64,000 nt of DNA from Malachius bipustulatus (lineage: Eukaryota; Arthropoda; Insecta; Coleoptera; Melyridae). Made by a program: the position numbers and the translations under genes. The DNA is taken from NCBI GenBank assembly GCA_910589415.1, contig OU342638.1, positions 12,564,014-12,628,013 of the forward strand. Reading direction: 5' to 3'. The notes under the pieces were generated by a model. The model was not told where the DNA came from, made no database searches, and saw only the letters and a list, made by a program, of their open reading frames with translations. Numbering within the stretch: position 1 is the stretch's first letter; every line of letters begins with the position of its first letter. Positions 45,761 through 57,900 of the stretch are shown piece after piece.

Positions 45761-45822
45761 GTAGTTTGTCAAAGAGAAAATTTTACGTAGTCCAACATCT
45801 AAAAAGAAAGCAAGTACATACA

Positions 45823-46809
45823 ATGCCTGGGGGCGCAATTGCTGGTTTTGATGAAATTCTGAGATGGCTGAAGGAGGACCCCACTCTAAGGGACTGGCTG
45901 AACGAAGATGGGGAGTCAGACATTCTCTCCACTGTCACTTCCAAAGACCTGGTGGAAATGGCAGCCTTGACATCATATCAAGGGATCAAGGGAGATCAAG
46001 GGTTTGATGTCAAGCACAGTTTAAAATTGATATTCAGTACTTATAAAAAGTACATAGGCAGGGTCCAAGAAGAAGTTATAGATTTCCAAGTTGAGCAGTT
46101 TGGGAAGACTGTCAAATTTCAATTTAAGAAAAAGGATACAATAGCTAGAGATATAAAGACCATTGTATTTCAGTTTTTTGACAAAGGCACCAATTGGCAC
46201 AACATTATAAAGAAGTCCATACCCGAATTCGCTACAGTCCTCGAATGGTGGAAAGAGAAATACAACATCAATCTGAATGCCAGGAAACCTGGAGAATCTT
46301 TACCTCCAGACATGGTCACTGTGCCTAGAATTGTGGCATGTTTTCCTAGCGTAGCTTGTGAATATTATCACAAGAATCGCGGAAAGTGTTTGTTCTCTTT
46401 GAGTCAGTTGGGATTTGATGAAAAGTCACAAATGTCTCATGCTCTACATTGCTTCTTCTTCTCGGCTGTGATACCAAGTCAAGCTGTGTTGTATGATGAT
46501 AACACTCATCTTCTCTTCTTCTTGAGCCACATTCTGGCTGATAATGTAATCCATTCAAAAGCTCTGGACTACACACCTCTGAATGGTATGCTGTCTTATT
46601 ACATAGCATCATATAGATCAGTGGCTGTACCACAGGCAGCTAGGAAAAAATTTTGTGTATTTATTGGTACATGGGATGCCAAGACTGACTCCTTTGCAGT
46701 TGAAATCAGAGAAGCTGCAAAGACTGCTGAGGCAAAGATTAGGTCTTTGAGAAGTCAAGATATAATGCTTGATTCAGTGATAGGCCAACTCAGGAGCCTC
46801 AAGAATTGA
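45823..46809 (+). CDS. phenuivirus/tenuivirus-like nucleocapsid protein, endogenous viral element
   Basis: The first ATG (45823) opens a 328-residue frame to TGA at 46807-46809; the same frame is open a further 20 codons upstream (Lys/Arg-rich) to a probable 3' splice site at 45760. The protein is soluble and mostly helical, with no signal peptide. An N-terminal region of about 150 residues is followed by TVPRIVACFPSVA (167-179), HALHCFFFSAVIP (206-218) and PLNGMLSYYIASYR (252-265), then a KKFCVFIGTWD segment. The spacing and character of these blocks match the RNA-binding N proteins of phenuiviruses and tenuiviruses (Tenui_N family), as judged by eye. Length is longer than typical phlebovirus N and near tenuivirus N. 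There is no stop or frameshift, which is unusual for an old insertion and suggests youth or selection. No other viral gene is beside it. An alternative is a host gene of similar fold. Confidence 0.62.
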   Translation: MPGGAIAGFDEILRWLKEDPTLRDWLNEDGESDILSTVTSKDLVEMAALTSYQGIKGDQGFDVKHSLKLIFSTYKKYIGRVQEEVIDFQVEQFGKTVKFQFKKKDTIARDIKTIVFQFFDKGTNWHNIIKKSIPEFATVLEWWKEKYNINLNARKPGESLPPDMVTVPRIVACFPSVACEYYHKNRGKCLFSLSQLGFDEKSQMSHALHCFFFSAVIPSQAVLYDDNTHLLFFLSHILADNVIHSKALDYTPLNGMLSYYIASYRSVAVPQAARKKFCVFIGTWDAKTDSFAVEIREAAKTAEAKIRSLRSQDIMLDSVIGQLRSLKN

Positions 46810-46844
46810 ATTTAATTCAAACTGTCAAACTTGACATTTAAGAA

Positions 46845-46850
46845 AATAAA
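46845..46850 (+). other. polyadenylation signal after the nucleocapsid-like ORF
   Basis: AATAAA lies 36 bases after the stop codon, suitable for a short 3' UTR. Confidence 0.5.
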
Positions 46851-48059
46851 ATGAAAATGTATATAGAAAAAGTTGCCAGTTTTTTTTTTAATTTTCGTCT
46901 ATTCACCTTTTCTTATTTTTTGTATAAAAAATAACTTTTAATGCTGATTATCTTAGAAAAATTTAATAAACTATAAGGCAAGTAATATGACTTTATATTG
47001 ACGTACCTAATTTGAAATTTGAAAAAAGAAAATGGAAGAAATTATATTTGTGTCTGAAAGTTGATAATTTTTTATTTCCATGATTTTTTTATAGCGAACG
47101 ACATAAAATAACAATATGGCGGTCATAAGTAAAACAAAAGTTGGCTTTGATATTCTGTTTGATCTAGTCGGATTTTTTTTTAATCTCTAATGTCCGTATT
47201 CATCAATATATAACCCCTGGGGTTATATTTTGGAACATGTGATTGGTTTAAAATTAGTAGCATTCGTAGTAGTGTTTGAGCATAGACCAATCTGTACATG
47301 CAAATCTTTATTTTATAACAAAATTAAGAAAAATTATTCGTTCGTTTATCGAGTATCAGCCATATGATTTCCAATGGAATGGTACCGCCGAGAAGAGGAA
47401 GAACAGCGCTCGCTCTCCCTCTAATTTTCCCCCACTCAATCAAAAAAAAAAAAAGACTTTACAATTTGATTTACAAAAAAAAAAATAGTTACAATTTGTT
47501 TCTTTTTTTGCTCCCTTTTTAAACATTTAAGTTATGGTGATTGTTCATGTGTGTGAATAGAGAAGGAAGACTCCCTGGGGCCCCACAAACCTGACGCAGA
47601 TGCCGACAAGGTAGGCATCATAGGCAAGGTAGTTCCTGTTCTTCGATAATTTGAAATTATATGGCTCGGTTTTAATCCGAATAATTATTAAGAAAATCTA
47701 AACCGCGTTTACAGTCCCGTGGTTCATTAGATAAAACAACATTAGCAAATATATCTTTGTACATTTTTCTGGTCCTTCGAGCCGGATTATACTGTGAATC
47801 AGCGACAATAGAAAATTTAGATTCATAAAGCAAGTCGATATTTTTTAGTTAATCGGCCACTTTGCTTATCAGTAGTAACAGATAGCCAGGGAAGCTAGAG
47901 CATTGAACGTTTGCATTTTTCAGACTTATAAAGTCAGTTATTTGATTGATTTATTTTATTAAATATTTAAACATCCGTAATTCTTCGACAATAATTTAGG
48001 TAAATAAATTAATTTTGTATTCAATTCGAATCAAAATTGCTTCAAAGGTTCAAAATAAA
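46851..48059. other. unassigned DNA
   Basis: No gene recognised. A perfect palindrome TAACCCCTGGGGTTA lies near 47,210-47,225. The rest is AT-rich with A- and T-runs. Confidence 0.25.
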
Positions 48060-49440
48060 AACCAAGATGGCGGCCATATTATTATTATTTTGACGTAGCG
48101 ATGAGACTCAAAGCTACGACCTACTGGGACAAAATCGAAAAGTCGTAGAAAAAATCGTAGTTTTTCAACAAAACAGTCATTATGGTGACGTTAAAATCAG
48201 TGATGAAATTTTTTTGCGGTGTCAAAATGAAGACGATACCCGGGACTCGCGCCCGGCTATGCGAAAACAGCGATGAAGAAATCCAAATTGTGACTTTTCA
48301 AAAGCCAAAGTAAAAAATTCGCGAGGAAAAATCGGCCATTTACGATCCATCGTAGCTCCGCCATTTTTGAAATTTCAGCAAAAACAAAAATTGTAAATTA
48401 AGACAAAAGAATTCTTTGACTACCTTGTATGTACAAAAATGATTCCCGAGTCGCCATACCCTGAAATTTTGAAGGAAAAAATTGTTGTTGTTTGAATTTT
48501 CGCATATTATTTTGCATGAAAATGAGCCAAGTTTTCAAAGAGAAAATGTGCGTTTCAGATTTTTTTGTCTAAATTCGACCTCGGTGGTCGTGAGAAGATC
48601 GCAAAGGTACCGGTAGGTGAAAATTGGTTCTCGCCGCCTGCAAAATTTCGTCGTAATTGAAGCAATTGTCTGTCATTTATAAGCTGTCAAATTTGATTTT
48701 GAAAAAAATTTGTACAATTTTCAGAAGCGTCTGTAGCGGCCATTTTAGAAGATTTCGCGATCGCATTTTGACGTTTCGGTTTCTGGAGAGATATCCCATC
48801 GACGATAAACTATCATCGTTTGAAGCGCCAACCGTTTCGAAGAAAACGACCGAACATTTTTTCTTAAAAACAACTAACAAACCCCCTTTGAAAATTTCAT
48901 TAAAAAATGAAACAAAATCAAAACGGTTAAAAATTTCAGACCTGTACGTTTGAATCCTGGCAAATTTCGAACCGAAACCCGTTTTGTGATTTCGCTGATA
49001 GTTTCCGAGAAAATGGCATTCGTATATCTGATTATGTGAAAAATACGAACGCGACCGTAGGAAATATATTTTTTTATCCGAAAAATCAAGATAGCGGCGA
49101 TTTTTTTTAACGTAACGAAGAGACTCTAAGCAGTCTAAGCTACGACAAAATAAATATGAAAAACAAATGAGAACTATCACTTTGGAAACGTCAAAATCGA
49201 AAAAAAAAACTCGTGTCACGGCAAGCGGAAATTAGTAATGTGGATCCGAAAATCAAGATGGCGGTCCGATTTTTGTATTGTCGTATGGGTGAGATCTGTA
49301 GCTATGTCATATCGGTCAGGAGCGACGAAAACAAATCCCAACTGTATTTTTCGAACGTCAAAGTAGAAGTTTCGTCGAAAAAACCGGCCATTTTCAACAT
49401 CAAATCTGACATATTATGTCAAATCTAAATTTCAAGTAAG
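48060..49440. repeat. degenerate repeats around an AAGATGGCGGC motif
   Basis: AAGATGGCGGCC...GACGTAGCGATGAGACTC...AGCTACGAC near 48,063-48,121 recurs near 49,088-49,144 as AAGATAGCGGCG...AACGTAACGAAGAGACTC...AGCTACGAC, and AAGATGGCGGTCC again at 49,255. The period is about 1.03 kb. Open frames on both strands here (up to 180 codons) are low-complexity and overlap, so I do not call them genes. Confidence 0.5.
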
Positions 49441-50112
49441 GCGGAACGTTAGGCTAAATTTAGTAAAAAACTACGTTTTCCTTAAATAACTGTGGTAACG
49501 GAATCTTTTCGCAATATACCGCTACCGAGAAAAATGGAGACCGGTGGGACGATGCAAAAAAAAGTACGGCCCTGAACGTGAGACTTAAAATTCTAGGATC
49601 CGGCCCATTTTCAATAGGTCTTATTTGGGGGTGCCTAGCTACGTCTCTGTCAAATTTCATTCAGATCGCTGCAACTTTCAGATACTTAGAATGTTTCCTA
49701 AAAAAACAGAAATTTCCGAAAAATTACACTTCCCAGGAACCGATCCCCATCATTTTCAATAGGCATCGTGGGACCGTGCGAAATTTAAAAGGATCAAAAT
49801 TTCAGTTCTCTACAACGAAAAATGGCGGCTCTGGAGTGTCTCCTAGCAAAAGCCACAGACAAACAGACCGGCATTTTTGGGGGTAGGCTTAGTATACCTA
49901 CTTCAGAGATTTTGATTACTTATACTTACATCGATCTCTGAAGTAATTGACGACAATGCGAACCGCTTCGAAGCGTACAGAGCAGGACTCGCATTGCCGC
50001 ACTATATCCGCTTTCTCATATCGTATCCAGAATACAGGAATTGATGTCACGCTTTTTGGAATGTAAATGCAAAATTCAAAATAATAATCGTGCTACTGTT
50101 AATTTCGAAGAT
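49441..50112. other. unassigned DNA
   Basis: A 102-codon plus-strand frame (49578-49886) has no domain and overlaps a 66-codon minus frame. No call. Confidence 0.2.
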
Positions 50113-50320
50113 TAACCTTGCCCTGAAAGTGAGGAAGAAAATATAAATTCGACCGTATTGTCAAAGAGGCCTTACTTGTGACCTTAATATTAATTTGCAA
50201 TTTTGCAATAGCTGTTTTTAGCTTCTTACCCACCTCTAGCACCCCATTTCGCTCCTCGGTCCCGAAAAAATTGATGAAACTTAGGAGACGTGTGGATGTA
50301 AATAATTACCGCACATTCTT
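50113..50320. repeat. partial inverted copy of the nested TIR element at 36.46 kb
   Basis: GCCCTGAAAGTGAGG...TCGACCGTATTGTCAAAGAG...TTCTTACCCACC...CGCTCCTCGGTCCCGAAAAA...GGATGTAAATAAT matches 36,460-36,630 in inverted orientation. Confidence 0.75.
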
Positions 50321-50859
50321 CTGGCGAATTTCAGGATTACATATAGATTTACAAGGTACTTATACCTAATTAGGTAAGTTACCTATGTCCCTTCAAAGCA
50401 CACTGCTAAGCCGGGTATAATTTCTTTTTAATGACTAAAGTACCTACATATTTCAAGACAAGGTAAGGTGTAGGTAACAATAGAGATGGGGTGTATCCGC
50501 ATTCGAACTCACAACAGTTGCTTGTTCTGGGAAACCGTGCTTTGGACAATGAAAATATCCTCACGGCAAATTGGTATTGAAATCTCTAGTATTATACAAT
50601 AAATAAAAAGACAGGGTAGAATATTTATTGCATTTCTGTGTTTGTTATTATATTACCATGATTCTATGCTGGTGATCTTTTTTTATTTTCTTAAAATACA
50701 ACGATACCGAATTTTTTTTTAAATTTACCCATATTTTATGTAAATGACATATTATTAAAGAACATTAAATAAATAACGTATTTTCATAGAAAATTTCCAG
50801 GCCTTAAATGTTTCAAGTGCGCGCGACTCTGAAGCAGTAGAGCTTTACTTACAGGGTGG
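50321..50859. other. unassigned AT-rich DNA
   Basis: No gene or repeat boundary recognised. Confidence 0.2.
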
Positions 50860-51857
50860 AGCTTGGCTACAATTTTGGAGCTCATCTTTCTCTTCTCTCT
50901 TTCCTCTCCTTGTCTCATTCCTCCTTCCATTTCATTTTCATTTCAACATAATTTCATATTTCAATATTTCATTCCACACTCCAGTCTCCAGTCAAGTCCC
51001 ACCCAGTCCACACTCCACAGACCACAGTTGCAGTCCAGTCAGAAGCCAAGACACTGCAGCAGTGCAGACCAGACCAGACCAGACTGTCGTCGAGCGAGAC
51101 TGCAGACTGACTCGAGAACGAGCGAAAACGTGTCATTTCAAAGTCAAAGTGGAATTTAATTTTTTTATCCCACGATGTTTAGTCTCACCACGAGAAATGG
51201 TGAGTGTTTATTAATTAATTTCCTTTTAACTGTTTATTTTTATTTTATTATTTTTTTATATTATTAACGCTAAGCCTGAATTAAGGGAACATCCCAGCAA
51301 TTCTTTTTTTTTACATTACTCGATAATAATTATTTTATCATATTTTGAATGAAGGCAAGGCGAGGTGGTCATAAGTACAAAAGGATTATGACGTCACCGG
51401 AGCACGTGCGTTGGCTTTCGGCCTTTCCATCTGTCTTTGAATAGTGCGGCCCACGTGCCACGTGCCCCACCAATTTTGTTTTCTTCTTTAATTCTTTTTT
51501 TAATTTCAAAAACAATAACAGATCGTTGCTGATGGAAGCATACCCCAATTATGTTTTATTTAAACGACTCAATAATAATAATTTTATATGAAAGCGAGAT
51601 GGTCCGCAAATGAGTAGGTGGGTAAGATACAAAAGAATTATGACGTCACCGGAGCCCTATTGCCTTACTTTGACGTCCCATGTTGCCAAGTTGTGAATAC
51701 ATTTAATAACTTACTTTTCCCATTACCGTATACCTAATCGCTCGTAATTGCAATGTAATCACTTTTTAAATATATTGTTAATAATAGGCGCTAATAGGTA
51801 TAAAAGTGCAGACTAATGGTGTAAGTAATATTTGCATGCCCAGAGAGAATTATACCT
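50860..51857 (+). repeat. 5'UTR/first-exon-like module, copy 2
   Basis: A CT-rich then CAGT-rich leader is followed by ATGTTTAGTCTCACCACG...AAATG and the 5' splice site GTGAGT at about 51,200. A very short coding start (MFSLTTRN) would precede the intron. Downstream blocks match 35.5-35.87 kb, and a local duplication repeats AAAAGAATTATGACGTCACC-type sequence at about 51,380 and 51,635. It could be a live promoter plus first exon or a relic of duplicated gene DNA. No downstream exon was found. Confidence 0.45.
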
Positions 51858-51874
51858 ACCCACTGGGCATAGAA

Positions 51875-52330
51875 ATATTGCAGCAATGTTGCATTAACAT
51901 TTCACAGCAAAGTGTAACGTTGCAAATACAGACGCAGTTAACTTCCTGCAATGTTGATGCAATGCTCCTAACGGCCGTGCAGCAACGTTGCACTGCAATG
52001 TTTCAAATGCAAAGTACTAGCAAGGTTCAGAAAACTTCACAATAACATTTCAGTAACGTTGCAACCACTTTATTGCAAGGTTAAAAATGTTATATACCAG
52101 CAAAGTTCAATAAATTACGCTTGTAATTTCCGGAACTTTGTCAGGAACATTACAGTAGCTTTGCAAATGAAAAGTGCAGTGAAATCGCAAAGCAACATTG
52201 CAACTAAATTTAGATGTTAATTTTCTGGACAATTCAAATGAAATTAACGGCCCACGTTCACACTAAAATTGATTGTAATTTTCACTGATACTTCAAAGGG
52301 AAGTTTCAAAGTCTATTCAGTTGTAATATA
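51875..52330. repeat. left subterminal GCAACGTTGC-like array
   Basis: Words such as TTGCAGCAATGTTGCA, AACGTTGCAAAT, GCAACGTTGCACTGCAATG and AACGTTGCAACC recur in both orientations about every 15-40 bases. Confidence 0.7.
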
Positions 52331-52569
52331 CAAATGAAACTAGCGTTTCAAGTGCACAGCAATAGAGTGGAAAAGCTGTTTCAAAATTTAAATCTGCACT
52401 TATTTCAAAAGTTGTCATAAGCTTATTATAAGTATTTGTTAACAACATGATTTTTATATGAACGAATAAATTAATTTTGTCAGTTAATATTTGCAAAAAA
52501 AAAAAAAAAACGCAACAGAGGTATTTTTTTAAATTTTATTTTTGTTATAAAGTAACATTTTTATACAGG

Positions 52570-53183
52570 TTGTTCCTTTTGGCTCAGTAATGACGATATT
52601 GTCTGTTTTTTAATAGGATATCCTGTATATTGTTGCATTTTCATATTTCCTAAGAAAATCCAGTAAGATTAGTTTTGACAGTTGCAGTTTAAATTGAGTA
52701 TTTTATGAGTTATAAATAGGTGAAAATCGCAATTTTCCAACTTTAAAGCAGTACCTACATCGTAAACGGCTGCAAATATCGGAAAACGGCTACATGTCCC
52801 TATCTTAACTTTTTACATGGTTTCCTGCGATGTAGATGAAATTTTTGTACAGGGTGGTAAAAAATATGATAATTTTCATCCCCTTGTAGCTATAGAAATT
52901 CAAACTACCTAATAAAATATTGCATGAAAAGTTAAGATAGGTGCATGTAAGTTGTTTTCCGATATTGGGAGCGGTTTCCGATGTACCCACTGCTTTAAAG
53001 TTGGAAAATTGCGATTTTCACTTGCTTATACATAACTCATAACGTACTCAGTTTAGACAGAAATTTATTGTAAACACCATTACCTACTGGATTTTCTCAG
53101 AAAATATGAAATTACAATAATATACAACGGTGTCCTATTACGAAAAATATTTACAATGTCGTCATTACTGAGCCACGGAACAA
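52570..53183. mobile_element. foldback element inside the 11.35-kb unit
   Basis: TTGTTCC...GGCTCAGTAATGACGATATTG on the left pairs with AATGTCGTCATTACTGAGCC...GGAACAA on the right; arms match for about 260 bases, including AAAATCGCAATTTTCCAACT. A short fragment of the same family occurs near 58,105-58,170. No ORF. Confidence 0.8.
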
Positions 53184-53437
53184 TAGAACATCAATTAATT
53201 TAAAAAAATTACATTTTTCAAAAAAATAATGAAGATAATTAAATATATTTCAATAACAAATAATGACGAAAAATCATCTAATTTTTTTATAATAGGTATA
53301 GGAATTTGTAATCTCGGCCAAAGGTAGGTACATCGTACATCAGTACAGTAACTAATAATAAGACTATTATAAACAAATAAAATTCACTTTGTATTTCAAG
53401 AATTTATAAAATATAAAATACATATAATAAAAAATAT
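53184..53437. other. unassigned DNA between two foldback elements
   Basis: AT-rich, no gene. Confidence 0.2.
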
Positions 53438-54292
53438 ATACAGGGTGAGTTTTTTTCAATGTCTAGTACAGGGATCTCGTAAACTACTGCAGTTAGAGGA
53501 ACGGTTAAATGGGGAAAGAAGTGCAGTTTTATGAGCTTAATTCGAAACAGCTTTTGTTTTTTTTTTAAATCTCCATAGCTTCCTAGATATTTAACAAAGT
53601 AAATTCCGCGGATTTCTTTACAGCGAGATAGCGGTCTTATTATTGGGATTAGAGAAAAATCGTAAAGGAAAACCTTTTAGACGATTCCATAGAGAATAAA
53701 ACGGCGTTACAATTTTTTGTATTTGTTGTGTCATTTTCGAGCTATGACGTAAACTTGTGTTTTTTTAAATGTAAGTCATAGTTGGCTATGACATCATTCG
53801 ATATGTTTTTTTTTTTCTAAATACACCGATATAAAACTCGATATCGTTTTTTCGGGAAATAAAAAAGTTAGGACGGTTTTTAATTTTATTTCCTCAAATA
53901 CGTGGTATAGGCGCTGAATTTAATACTTAATTTTGAATTGAAAATCTTATATGAATTAATAGTTCAACGGAATAGCTTGTTTTCGAGAACTTAAAAAAAA
54001 ATATTAATTTTAATTCTAATCTTTCAAAAATCTTGTAGCAATATACCTACCTACGCTGTAGAACTGTAGACTAAATATTCATATCAAAATGTGACGGTTG
54101 CTTAGCAACAGTAAGCAGAAACAGTGAAACTATAAAATTTGACAGTTAGTACTTATATAAAGGCTTATAATTTCCATTGAACTTTAAGTATGAAGTCAGG
54201 TTTTGCAGAAGTTCTTAAATTTAACCGTTCCTCTAACTGCAGTAGTTTACGAGATCCCTGTACTAAACATTGAAAAAAAATCACCCTGTATA
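53438..54292. mobile_element. 0.85-kb TIR element, TATACAGGGTGA ends
   Basis: The terminal ~75 bases are inverted: TATACAGGGTGA...CAATGTCTAGTACAGGGATCTCG on the left, and CGAGATCCCTGTACTA...TCACCCTGTATA on the right. The interior has no ORF. The GTCATAGTTGGC text inside resembles the GTCATAGTGGGC text in the 21.4/34.2-kb arms. Confidence 0.82.
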
Positions 54293-54710
54293 ATGTAAGT
54301 ACATACTTAGGTAGATAATAAAAAAAATCTCATAAATTAAATCTAACTAAAAATAAACTTTGAACCATTATTAATTAAATCGAAATAAACAAAATAATAA
54401 CTTAAAAACAAAAATAGTGTAAGTACTTACACCCATAATACTTATAAAGATTGAACCTAATAAAAAAATTGATATCTTATTTAAAAACAAAATTTAAAAA
54501 GTTTTCTTATAAAATGGGAAAACCTATAACATAAGTAAACTTTGAATAGGACCCAATTAAATTGCATTAAATTAAACTACTTAATTAAATAAAAACTTAA
54601 GAAAAACCTTTACTAAACTGCATGAGTTTTACTACACCGGTGCCATAAATAGTCTACATGTATACCTATATGTATAAATAAATTGATCAAATTATTTAAT
54701 GATAAAATAT
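54293..54710. other. unassigned AT-rich DNA
   Basis: No gene; AT content is very high. Confidence 0.2.
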
Positions 54711-54942
54711 AAACGTAGGTTAATTAATCGGGATAGCAGTCGATAAGGAAAAGGATACCTACTCTTTTTTCTAAAAACCCAAGTTTTCCAAATTTATTTC
54801 AGTTCTTCTTCAGAGGTAAGAAAGTGAGGTCTATAATGGTTTGTTAATAATAATGTTGGATATTTTTTGAATAAATGTTAACAACAGGTATTTAATTTTC
54901 TCTGTTTTATCGACTGCTATCCCAATTAATTAATCTACGTTT
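54711..54942. mobile_element. 232-bp MITE
   Basis: AAACGTAGGTTAATTAATCG...GATAGCAGTCGATA pairs with TATCGACTGCTATCCCAATT...CTACGTTT. No coding capacity. Confidence 0.75.
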
Positions 54943-57900
54943 ACACATATTTAGAAATATTACACCTAGATAAAATTCAATAAATTTTATTGTCTGAACA
55001 TAATTCCAAATTAATAGGTACTTATCATATTTAAAAACAAAATCAAAAAACGTTCTCTTTTAAAAAAGGTAAATCTAAACAAAAGAAACCTTAAATTGGA
55101 TCGAATAAAATTGGATTGGATTAAAAAAGTTTGCTAAATGCAACAACAAAATGAAATCTAAAAAATGGAATATTAAGTTTATGATTAGATATAATCAAAA
55201 TCACCGCCATAAAGAGGTCATCGAAAGTGTTAATTGATGCCCTCTTAAATGCCCTGTCTTCGCATGCTGAAACCAGCATATGGTGTGTCTCTCGAAGCTC
55301 TCATCCGTGATTGGGAATAATAGGTATCCTTACTGCACCTGGCACCTGGAATGATTGAAAAATATTTATGTAATCTCAAAGTCTAGGGTTCTTTCAAATG
55401 TATGAGCCTAAGAATCCAATAAGGATCCACAAAAGTGAAAGCAGAAAATCTTAATTATCAAAACTAGTTAACAATATTTTGACTAGTAGGTATAATAGGT
55501 ACCTACCCATCCCCAGATGGGTTCAAGAGTTCATACATATCATACTTTTATTTTACTTGTGAAATCACTGAGCGTAAGTAGCGGTCTATAAATCAAAGAG
55601 TAAGTCGTGGATAAAATTTTCACTATTTACATTTTTGGGAGATTTTTAGAAATTATATGGAAAAATAGTCTTCTAGTTCCTCTGCCTTAGGTATACTATA
55701 TAATGTAAGTATAGGTAAAATACTATATATGCTTGCTATTTTTATATGTACTACCTATGTACTTATACTTACGTATTATTTATGTAAAACCTATAGATAG
55801 GGATATGGCGAATATTCGCAAAAGTTCGGTATTCGGCAAGTAAATATTGGGAGACGCCGAACTTTGATTATTTTTTGCTTTCATTGTTATTCATCGTTGT
55901 TCCGATCTTTTTCAGAATATGTATTGCTTTTGCGAAAACCTCTATAGAATATTCATATCGATTTACAAATTATATACTTAACAGAAAATACTGAGCTTAT
56001 TTATAAAAATGTTAAAAACGAAGAAGGTATGGAATATCCGAATAAAATTCTGCCGATTTCAGAGAATCCCCGATAAAAACAAACTGAAATAATTTGAAGT
56101 CATTCATCAGAAATTCTAGTAAACATATGGTGTGTGTCACTGTTATAGGGGCCACAAATATTCGTCAGAGTTCAAACAATCCAAACCCAAACATTCCAAA
56201 CTAGGAACAAAGAGCCAAATAGCGGCTTTGAACTTGAAATTCAAGGGACAAACTGGTTTTCTTTCAGAGTAAAAATTAACTATTTAATCCAGGATTGTGC
56301 TGAAATGAAATTGGTGAAGTCCTGCTACAAGAAACTGACTCACCCTGTTTATTTCTTTTGTAAGTACCTATATAAGGTGTAGGTATATTATCCAATGCTT
56401 CAAAATTAACATCAATTTATTAACATCAAAAATTCATTCAATTTTTTGAGGTGAAAGTAGAAAAATTGATACCCTATGTGTGTGTAAATTCATTGGCACT
56501 GACTGCAGTTTTTAGATGAGCAAACAAATGTTAATTTTTTTCTGGCTTTTAGTAATGGCGGCTTCCTACGACGAAGGGACCCAGCAATCCATTGGCCACA
56601 AGTCACAAGCTGTGACTCACCAAAAGTACCACCAAGTGAAGTGAAAAGCCGTCTCAAGAATTTAATTGAAATTCAGATAAATTCGAAACAGTGTTGCCAA
56701 GTTTATTTCATTCGATTGGAATGCAAAAAAAAAAAACTACAAGGTCAACTTCGTTTCACATTTTCCCATATATGTCGATATACCGGAGGCCCTAGATATT
56801 ATTTAAAGAAATCAAACTTTTTTACAATTTTTAGACTAGACCCTTCTGATTAAATTGCACAATTTTAAGATTATTATTACTTACTCTTGATTATTTCCAT
56901 AATTTCCAGGTTATTAACCGTAATATTTCCAATTTCCAATCCAAAAATTGGCCAACATAGTTAGTGAGACATTTCTCCATGCACCTGTAAACACCGGCTT
57001 TTTCATTTGATCCACTTGCAAATCTCACGAGATTGTGCTGAAATTAAATATATTTTTTGTATTAATAAAAATGCAGACTGATTAGGTACGCATACGTTAT
57101 AAAAATATGTTCTTTCAAAAATTAAAACTTAGCAGACTGCTTTTATACAGGTGTGTTTTTGCAGTACATTCTACAATCACTGACAATATTTTTTTGTTTA
57201 ATATGGCGCCACAATTATCCATTATCTGCCTTAAGAGAGAAGACATGTTTTCTGATTCTAACTGTCGTTGATTTTACTGAGTAAATATCGATGAATGGAA
57301 TCGCAGTTCGATGAAAAACTTTCTTGCGCATCAATCGCATAGGTAAATAGTGAGTGTATTTTTATCTGATTCAGTTATAATATAGGTATTTTCACTGCTT
57401 TTCGAATTAGATTTCTGAAATATTAGTGTACCTACTTAGTTGTTTAGGTAGGTACCTGTACCTGTGAAAATTTCAGTTCAATTCCTTTGAAAACGGGCTA
57501 TAAGATATATAGAAATTTAGTAATTTTACTCCTTTTCCTATGCACGCCACTGGCTAACTAATTTAAAAAAAAAAATTAAAATTTTAATTTTAAGCGTCAT
57601 AAAAATTTTGAAAATCTACCCCATTTTTATTTTTTATTATTTATTTCTTGAAATTCTTGAAGGTAAAAGAAAAGATTATTTAGGTAGTACAGGTGGTATT
57701 TTTCAGATCAATTTCTTTAAAAATGAGCTCATAAATAGTTTTAGAAATTTAGCCATTATTACCTTTTTCCTACCCACGCCGCTGGCTTATTATTACAAAT
57801 TATGTTTTTTTTACACTAACGTCAAGTTCGAAAAATGTTCTTCCAATCCTCTGTTAATTCTGTTTCAAAGTTTTTCCCATCTTGCTTAAGTAGGTAGGTT

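Noticed and set aside
45766..45822. Start codon at 45766 for the nucleocapsid-like ORF
   Set aside because: That position is TTG, not ATG; the first ATG is 45823. The upstream codons are in frame but would need an upstream exon to be translated.
48677..49219. 180-codon minus-strand ORF
   Set aside because: It is rich in Phe, Leu, Arg and Ser, overlaps open frames on the other strand, lies in a degenerate repeat and has no domain; it looks like chance openness.
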